This document shows positions 5,406-9,616 of a stretch of 9,616 nucleotides of DNA, in pieces. How positions within the stretch are numbered: the first letter of the stretch is position 1; every line of letters begins with the position of its first letter. The translations under genes and the position numbers were made by a program. The notes beneath the pieces are model-generated. The model searched no databases, was not told the DNA's origin, and saw nothing but the letters and a program-made list of their open reading frames with translations. The stretch covers positions 1 through 9,616 of the forward strand of contig JAJYDZ010000038.1 in assembly GCA_021790415.1 (NCBI GenBank), given 5' to 3'. This DNA is from Thermoplasmata archaeon (GTDB lineage Archaea > Thermoplasmatota > Thermoplasmata > Thermoplasmatales > Thermoplasmataceae).

Positions 5406-6236
5406 ATGAATTCTACATATTTTAAGAGATTGATACCTTTGATTATCGCGTCAATAATTCTCATATCAATCATTCCTACGCCCAGTGTTAGACAAGATAC
5501 CCCTTCCTTTACCCCGTATTCCAACACGTCGCCATATGTAGTCGGCTCAGACGCTGTAAATTATAATAACTATCTGGCATTGAATTTTAACGCATCGTTG
5601 TATCTATATGGATACGGCACATCAGGTATATGTCCGGCATCACCATTTGCTAATGGTTCGCTCGCAGTTGGAGTAGGAGAGAATGGTTATAATGATACTG
5701 GGTTGGCCATCACAACTTCATCTATAAACAGCTACAACCCTTATGGAAATTCACATTATACGATTGGAGGAGTTGGCGTTAGTGGTTTTTCAAGCCATAG
5801 TACATATTATGCAGTAAATACCCCGCCAATACAGCCGACAACCACAATAAACCTCACCTTTAATGTTACCAGCTATTCACTTGTAGTTATAATGGGAATG
5901 ATTGGGGGCGCTTTCTGTATTTCACTCTCTGGAATTCCCGGCATGAAAATTGATTCAATCCTTAATTATTCCGGAGATGTTGGCCTAGAGATTTCACAGG
6001 CTTATCTTAATACCGGAAAGTATACAGTTATAGAAAATAGTACAAACGGTGATGGTGGATCAAACACCAGAAGCGAAATACTTTCTGCATCGGTTTTCTA
6101 TTCTGTCACATCTACTAATTCAAGTACATCAACCTCCAGTACAACCCCACTTAACCTACAGGAGTTTGGATTGATATCCGTTGCAATTATAATCGCAGCA
6201 TCTGTTATAATTTTCACAATGAGGAAAAAGAAATGA
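5406..6236 (+). CDS. Predicted exported, membrane-anchored surface glycoprotein, family not recognised
   Basis: 276 residues from ATG 5406. An N-terminal signal or anchor (basic KR at 7-8, hydrophobic about 9-23) is followed by a Ser/Thr/Asn/Gly/Tyr-rich extracellular region. A Ser/Thr-rich linker (about 235-247), a C-terminal transmembrane segment (about 255-271) and the basic tail RKKK come last. This is the layout of a surface protein held by a C-terminal anchor and facing outward. Nine N-x-S/T sequons lie in the predicted outside part (N40, N62, N83, N96, N149, N153, N187, N211, N238), so heavy N-glycosylation is likely. Two cysteines, C76 and C171, could form a disulfide. I see no catalytic motif and cannot place it in a family; a thermopsin-like acid protease was considered but not supported. 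It stands alone between the HEPN-MNT promoter region and the convergent minus-strand operon. Confidence 0.8.
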   Translation: MNSTYFKRLIPLIIASIILISIIPTPSVRQDTPSFTPYSNTSPYVVGSDAVNYNNYLALNFNASLYLYGYGTSGICPASPFANGSLAVGVGENGYNDTGLAITTSSINSYNPYGNSHYTIGGVGVSGFSSHSTYYAVNTPPIQPTTTINLTFNVTSYSLVVIMGMIGGAFCISLSGIPGMKIDSILNYSGDVGLEISQAYLNTGKYTVIENSTNGDGGSNTRSEILSASVFYSVTSTNSSTSTSSTTPLNLQEFGLISVAIIIAASVIIFTMRKKK

Positions 6237-6397
6237 ATTGACTTCAAATAAAATAGATAGAGGTGAGGTTGGTATTACCGTAAGTAATGGTTTCGTGTAT
6301 AATACGGGATATATACGAATTGGTCCTATGAATAGGAGGCTATCTCGATCTCAAGATCAACCTCTAACTACCATATTATGATAATAACCAGAAATAA
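6237..6397. other. Convergent intergenic region with short inverted repeats
   Basis: 161 nt between two converging genes. Three short perfect inverted repeats are visible: ATTAC-cgtaa-GTAAT (near 6274-6288), TCCTA-tgaa-TAGGA (6324-6337) and GATCT-ca-AGATC (6347-6358). No strong T-tract terminator was seen on either strand. It may hold termination or 3'-end processing signals for both transcripts. A TTG-started 47-codon frame here has no support. Confidence 0.4.
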
Positions 6398-8266
6398 TTA
6401 GGAGTAGAAGAGTAGCAAAATGAGTGTAAGAAGAAGTGCAATTATGGTGTATGCCATATAGGTATTGATATTTCCGTTCATGAATTTTCTTGCAAAATAC
6501 TTTGAAAATTTTGTGTAAAGCGAAGCTAAATCAGATATTACTACCCAGAAAATGTCAAAAGTTCTTTCACTGTATATTCCGTTAATCTTCTCTTCTCTTG
6601 TAAAATATACCTTTTTCATAATTAATCTGATTGAATTGGAATATGCAAAAGAAGTAAGCTTTTCCCCCATTGGCAATCCCCCATTCCATGGATTTACCTT
6701 CCTTTCTTTTCCTCTTAAAAGATAATATGTGGAAACAGACGGGATAGAAATAAATATAATGTCAAATGTTGGAGATATAAATCCAAAATAGCCGTTAACT
6801 CCTGGGGAGACAATGAGAAAACCCTGAGGGATATCTTTCAATGTGCCGAGAAATTGAATGTTACTTATTCCTGTAAAATTCGCAATAACAGGATTGAATA
6901 AAATAATCATAAGTGGCGCAATAATACCCATAATCAGCACAGCGGGACCTGCTACTGATAGAGGAGTTCTTACATCTGTTGAATTGGATCTTTCCTTTCT
7001 GTTCATTGACATGAATGAAAAATACTTAGTGAAAGCTATTATTGACATCCCTGCACCCAAGGCAGCAAGACTTCCTGCAAAAATGGCAGTAAGGGAGATG
7101 TATGTTTGTGGCTCGGTGGAAGTAATGAATAGAGATTCAAGCAACATCCATTCACCAATACCTCCTCCAAGGGGTATTAGACCCATGAGTGAGATGGCAG
7201 AAACACCAAATGCGAACCTTGAGAAACCTCGTATGGAGCTTCCATTCACTTTATTAAGATCTTTATTTTCAGAAACTGCAGTGGAAATGAACATTGTTGT
7301 CTTTGCCAATGCATGTGCGGTGGCATAAACGAGTACTGCAATAATGGTAAAACCCGCCAGATCAACATTACCATAATACGTATTTATTATAAACAAACCA
7401 ATCAACGTGAGCATTGCCCCGCAATTTTCAATTGTACTGTAAGCGGGGAGCATTTTACTGTTTTCAGATGACACCGCATATATGGAAGCCATAAGGAGAG
7501 AGAATGATCCAATAATCATTAGAGCTATTCCAATTGATACATACGGTAAGGTCTCTAACATAACAAGTCTCATTGTTGCATAAATTGCAACGGTCGTCAT
7601 GGCTGCGCTGAAAATAATCGAACCGTTTGTAGGTGCTTCACCATGAGCTATTGGTAGCCATTCCACCATCTGAAGAGGTATTATACCCATCTTAATCATG
7701 AAACCTATGAGTGCTACGAACAGGATATAGGGATTCACATTCATTGTTACCATATTCAATGTTCCTGTGTAGAAGAAAATACCTGCGAAGGCAACCGCAA
7801 TGAATAAAGTTGATAGTTCACCAAAGGCCAGAAATACAAATGGAGGGAATGCCAGCGAAGATCTCTTGTATCCTATGATAAGATAACCGAAGATGCTCAT
7901 ACCTTCCCAGAAAAGAATTAGGGTAAGATAATTAGATGACATGATTACGCCCATCATAGAATAAATGGAGAGTGAGTAAGCAAAGGCAATGATTCTGTTC
8001 GTATTCACATAATATAATGAAAATATACTGTCAAGAAATTCTATGAGGCCCAGAATAAAAAGGAAGGCTCCAGAGAGTTTATCAAGAGAAAATGAAAGAT
8101 ATCCCATTGAGAAACTGCCTATTTTAATTTCGTCTAAAAGGAAAAGTAGTGAAAGAGCAATAATGGCAAAAGAGATAATTGCACTGGCAATGTATGAACT
8201 TCTCCTGCTAATTATTGCTATGATTGAAGGAATGAAAAGTAATATCAATATAATTGCCAGAATCAT
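6398..8266 (-). CDS. HyfB/HycC-like proton-antiporter subunit (NuoL/MrpA superfamily) of a hydrogenase-4-like complex
   Basis: 622-residue polytopic membrane protein, the long form typical of HyfB/HycC. Core channel residues are in place: E121 in FWEGMS (the TM5 Glu), K192 in IKMGIIPLQMVEWLPIAHGEAP (TM7 Lys and the WLPxAHxxAP signature), K271 before LPAYSTIENCG, H318/K322 in ATAHALAKTTMF, and E372 in IGEWMLLES. The C-terminal extension contains NPWNGGLPMG (525-534), like the PWxCG region of HycC/HyfB, then a cytosolic stretch and a final transmembrane helix (about 601-621). It should couple electron transfer in the peripheral subunits to proton or sodium movement. Start: the frame runs upstream to 8398, but ATG 8266 begins the hydrophobic N-terminus directly and forms an ATGA overlap with the stop of the preceding gene, so 8266 is chosen. 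Confidence 0.92.
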   Translation of the reverse strand: MILAIILILLFIPSIIAIISRRSSYIASAIISFAIIALSLLFLLDEIKIGSFSMGYLSFSLDKLSGAFLFILGLIEFLDSIFSLYYVNTNRIIAFAYSLSIYSMMGVIMSSNYLTLILFWEGMSIFGYLIIGYKRSSLAFPPFVFLAFGELSTLFIAVAFAGIFFYTGTLNMVTMNVNPYILFVALIGFMIKMGIIPLQMVEWLPIAHGEAPTNGSIIFSAAMTTVAIYATMRLVMLETLPYVSIGIALMIIGSFSLLMASIYAVSSENSKMLPAYSTIENCGAMLTLIGLFIINTYYGNVDLAGFTIIAVLVYATAHALAKTTMFISTAVSENKDLNKVNGSSIRGFSRFAFGVSAISLMGLIPLGGGIGEWMLLESLFITSTEPQTYISLTAIFAGSLAALGAGMSIIAFTKYFSFMSMNRKERSNSTDVRTPLSVAGPAVLIMGIIAPLMIILFNPVIANFTGISNIQFLGTLKDIPQGFLIVSPGVNGYFGFISPTFDIIFISIPSVSTYYLLRGKERKVNPWNGGLPMGEKLTSFAYSNSIRLIMKKVYFTREEKINGIYSERTFDIFWVVISDLASLYTKFSKYFARKFMNGNINTYMAYTIIALLLTLILLLFYS

Positions 8267-8895
8267 GAATAACCGCCCCTCGCACGTATGATAGCATCCA
8301 GAATGACAAAGGGATCCGGAGGACACCCTCCAATAATCACATCTGCGTCCAAAACCTTTGATAGAGATTCTCCGAGTATACTGCCTGAAGCAGGGCACGC
8401 TCCCATGGCAAAGACCAGTTTTGGTTCCGCCATGATGTCATATGCCTCCTTAATTATCTGTTTCATTTTTTCAGCCAAAACCCCTATGACAAAAATTGCA
8501 TCAGCCTGCTTTGGTGTATTTACAAAGAATATACCAAGCCGATTCATGTCATAGAAGGGATTGCCGAGAGCATGAAGCTCTGAGTTGCATGCCCCACAAC
8601 TTCCTGAATCAATAACATAAATTTTAAGAGATTTCATAAGTGCGGGCTGTGTTCTGTAAATTATTGAGTTATTCGGATTAAGAGAAGGTGAAAAACTGGA
8701 ACTGCACCTTCCACATGATATACAACCTCTCAAGTCAACCTTGTTGTTACTAATTGCCTTAGTAGGACAATCATCATAGGAACCCTTTGTGTGAATTGGC
8801 AGTGTCGACCATGGGCTTATAATTTCAGGTTTTTCTTTTGGAAATCTGCTTGTTATTACCCCTTTTTTAATACCTCTTAGAATCCACCTGCTCAT
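8263..8895 (-). CDS. Fused ferredoxin (HycF/HyfH-like) and NuoB/HycG-like small subunit of a hydrogenase-4-like complex
   Basis: 210 residues with two parts. Residues 1 to about 80 resemble the N-terminus of HycF/HyfH: RGIKKGVITSRFP (7-19), then C43 (DDCP) and C58-x2-C61-x2-C64 (CISCGRC). Together these can bind one [4Fe-4S]. The other cluster's CxxCxxC and its partner CP are absent (the second CP position reads SFSP). Residues about 88-210 are a NuoB/HycG-type small subunit with C100 and C103 (GSCGACNSE), C167 (GACPASG) and C191 (GGCPPDP), the four ligands of the proximal [4Fe-4S] cluster. It should pass electrons between the ferredoxin cluster and the large subunit. It is coupled by ATGA overlaps to the large-subunit gene upstream and the antiporter gene downstream. 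The fusion is notable because these are separate genes in E. coli hyc and hyf. Confidence 0.88.
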   Translation of the reverse strand: MSRWILRGIKKGVITSRFPKEKPEIISPWSTLPIHTKGSYDDCPTKAISNNKVDLRGCISCGRCSSSFSPSLNPNNSIIYRTQPALMKSLKIYVIDSGSCGACNSELHALGNPFYDMNRLGIFFVNTPKQADAIFVIGVLAEKMKQIIKEAYDIMAEPKLVFAMGACPASGSILGESLSKVLDADVIIGGCPPDPFVILDAIIRARGGYS

Positions 8896-9616
8896 GATAT
8901 CACACTCATTTCGCTTATCCAGATCCCAAAACTCTCATAGGCAAAGGGGAAGTCGGTTTTAACATTGCCCTGCATGCCAAGTAAAAATCCTTCCAGATTG
9001 ACTAAAGATGGTGGTCTCACATAGACATAATCAATATTACTGTCCTTTATCTCAATGTATAAGGTGCAATCACCAGATGGTGTCTCTATCCTGTTCAGGG
9101 ATCTTCCAGTCAACTCATCCGGCTTCATAGTAAGGTTCTCAGTTATTTCCATTAAGTTTATTGCCTGTTCAATTATCCTTTCAGATTCAGAAATTTCCTG
9201 GGCTCTCACAAGGAATCTCGCCAGTGAATCAGAACCATTCTCAGAAACTACATTGAATTTTAATCCTTCATAGTATGGATCATTTCCTCTAACATCATAA
9301 CTTACGCCTGTTGCTCTCAGAGCCGGACCGCATAACCATGGTCTCTCAATAGTGCAAGTCTTTTGTATCCTGTCAATGAAAATCCTGGAACCGGAAAGAA
9401 GTCTCAGAATATCTTTAAATTCTTTCACAATTTCGGGTAATTCCTCGGATAAAAGATCAATACGAATTTCTCTGGTAATACCTCCTATGGTATTTATTCC
9501 AAAAAAATAGCGGTGCCCAAAGGCCTTTGAAATGAGACGCAACATCCTCTCTCTTAGGGCATTCAGATGAAATGCTGCAATATTTTGGGATGCTGCTTCA
9601 CAAAGGCGGGTTATTA
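8892..9616 (-). CDS. NuoD/HycE/HyfG-like large subunit lacking the C-terminal [NiFe] cysteines, partial
   Basis: Partial at the right edge. The frame is open to 9616, so the methionine at 9545 is internal (24th visible residue), not a start; 240 residues are visible. Matches to hydrogenase-3/4 large subunits and NuoD include RERMLRLISKAFGHRYFFG followed by INTIGGI, then GPALRATGVSYDVRGNDPYY, SENGSDSLARFLVRAQEI, an RIETPSGD block and YVYVRPPSLVNLEG. True group 4 hydrogenases end with DPCxxC, whose cysteines bind Ni and Fe. The matching end here is ESFGIWISEMSVIS, with Trp and Glu in place of the cysteines. NuoD also has Glu at the second site. The N-terminal RxCGxC region lies beyond the window. 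The protein probably forms the quinone-like or substrate cavity of a non-hydrogenase, Ehr-type complex. Its TGA overlaps the next gene's ATG. Confidence 0.9.
   Translation of the reverse strand, partial: ITRLCEAASQNIAAFHLNALRERMLRLISKAFGHRYFFGINTIGGITREIRIDLLSEELPEIVKEFKDILRLLSGSRIFIDRIQKTCTIERPWLCGPALRATGVSYDVRGNDPYYEGLKFNVVSENGSDSLARFLVRAQEISESERIIEQAINLMEITENLTMKPDELTGRSLNRIETPSGDCTLYIEIKDSNIDYVYVRPPSLVNLEGFLLGMQGNVKTDFPFAYESFGIWISEMSVIS

Noticed and set aside
5406..6236. Surface protein as a thermopsin-type acid protease
   Set aside because: Similar surface character and organism type, but I could not identify a thermopsin signature or catalytic residues.
6238..6381. TTG-started 47-codon ORF in the convergent intergenic region
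   Set aside because: Rare start, no Shine-Dalgarno or TATA support, no recognisable protein features.
6858..7328. 156-codon plus-strand ORF inside the antiporter gene
   Set aside because: Antisense shadow of a well-supported membrane protein gene; no promoter or family resemblance.
8267..8398. Upstream in-frame extension of the antiporter gene to an ATG at 8398
   Set aside because: The extra 44 residues are antisense-like, Cys/Arg-rich and overlap the small-subunit gene, covering its conserved C-terminal cysteine motifs. ATG 8266 gives a normal hydrophobic N-terminus and an ATGA junction.
9543..9545. ATG at 9545 as the true start of the large-subunit gene
   Set aside because: The frame stays open to 9616 and the upstream residues continue the alignment (RERMLRL spans the ATG), so the gene runs off the window.
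9595..9606. RLCE near the right edge read as the N-terminal RxCGxC [NiFe] motif
   Set aside because: Aligning the nearby R-E-(24)-GGI segment with HycE places this part well downstream of the real motif, so the motif should lie outside the window and cannot be judged.
1..9616. CRISPR arrays, tRNA or rRNA genes, insertion sequences
   Set aside because: No regularly spaced direct repeats, cloverleaf-like or rRNA-like stretches, transposase motifs or terminal inverted repeats were seen on reading both strands.

Overview
The window looks like chromosomal DNA from a Thermoplasmatales-type euryarchaeon (Ferroplasma/Cuniculiplasma-like). This is inferred from AT-rich, compactly packed genes, archaeal TATA boxes about 26-28 nt upstream of first-gene ATGs (leaderless starts), GGTGAT-type Shine-Dalgarno sites in front of some internal genes, and the gene content. 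The species cannot be named from the sequence alone. No rRNA, tRNA, CRISPR array, insertion sequence or transposase was recognised.

Layout. (1) 1-257, minus: N-terminal fragment of an M13 (neprilysin/PepO-like) metallopeptidase, running off the left edge. (2) 258-380: divergent promoter region. (3) 381-3267, plus: a sugar-metabolism operon of extended-SDR epimerase, HddA-like GHMP sugar kinase, a possible 25-codon small ORF and a second extended-SDR epimerase. The genes are coupled by overlaps or Shine-Dalgarno sites. It probably makes an activated sugar, possibly a heptose, for surface glycans or glycolipids. (4) 3357-4319, plus: HtpX membrane protease with its own promoter. (5) 4294-5060, minus: HEPN-MNT toxin-antitoxin pair whose 3' end overlaps htpX. 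(6) 5061-5405: regulatory region with a TATA box and an 18-bp palindrome. (7) 5406-6236, plus: unrecognised surface protein with signal segment, many N-glycosylation sequons and a C-terminal membrane anchor. (8) 6237-6397: convergent intergenic region with short inverted repeats. (9) 6398-9616, minus: three translationally coupled genes of a hydrogenase-4/formate-hydrogenlyase/complex-I-like membrane complex, continuing past the right edge.

The last block is the most interesting. Read in transcription order it encodes a NuoD/HycE-like large subunit, a fused HycF/HyfH-ferredoxin plus NuoB/HycG-like small subunit, and a long HyfB/NuoL-like antiporter subunit, each joined by an ATGA overlap. The large subunit lacks the C-terminal cysteine pair that holds the [NiFe] site in true hydrogenases. 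The small subunit keeps its four cluster cysteines. The ferredoxin part has lost all four ligands of one [4Fe-4S] cluster and kept the other. The antiporter subunit keeps the charged residues of a proton channel. This pattern fits an energy-converting-hydrogenase-related (Ehr-like) complex that does not do hydrogen chemistry. Its electron donor and acceptor are unknown.
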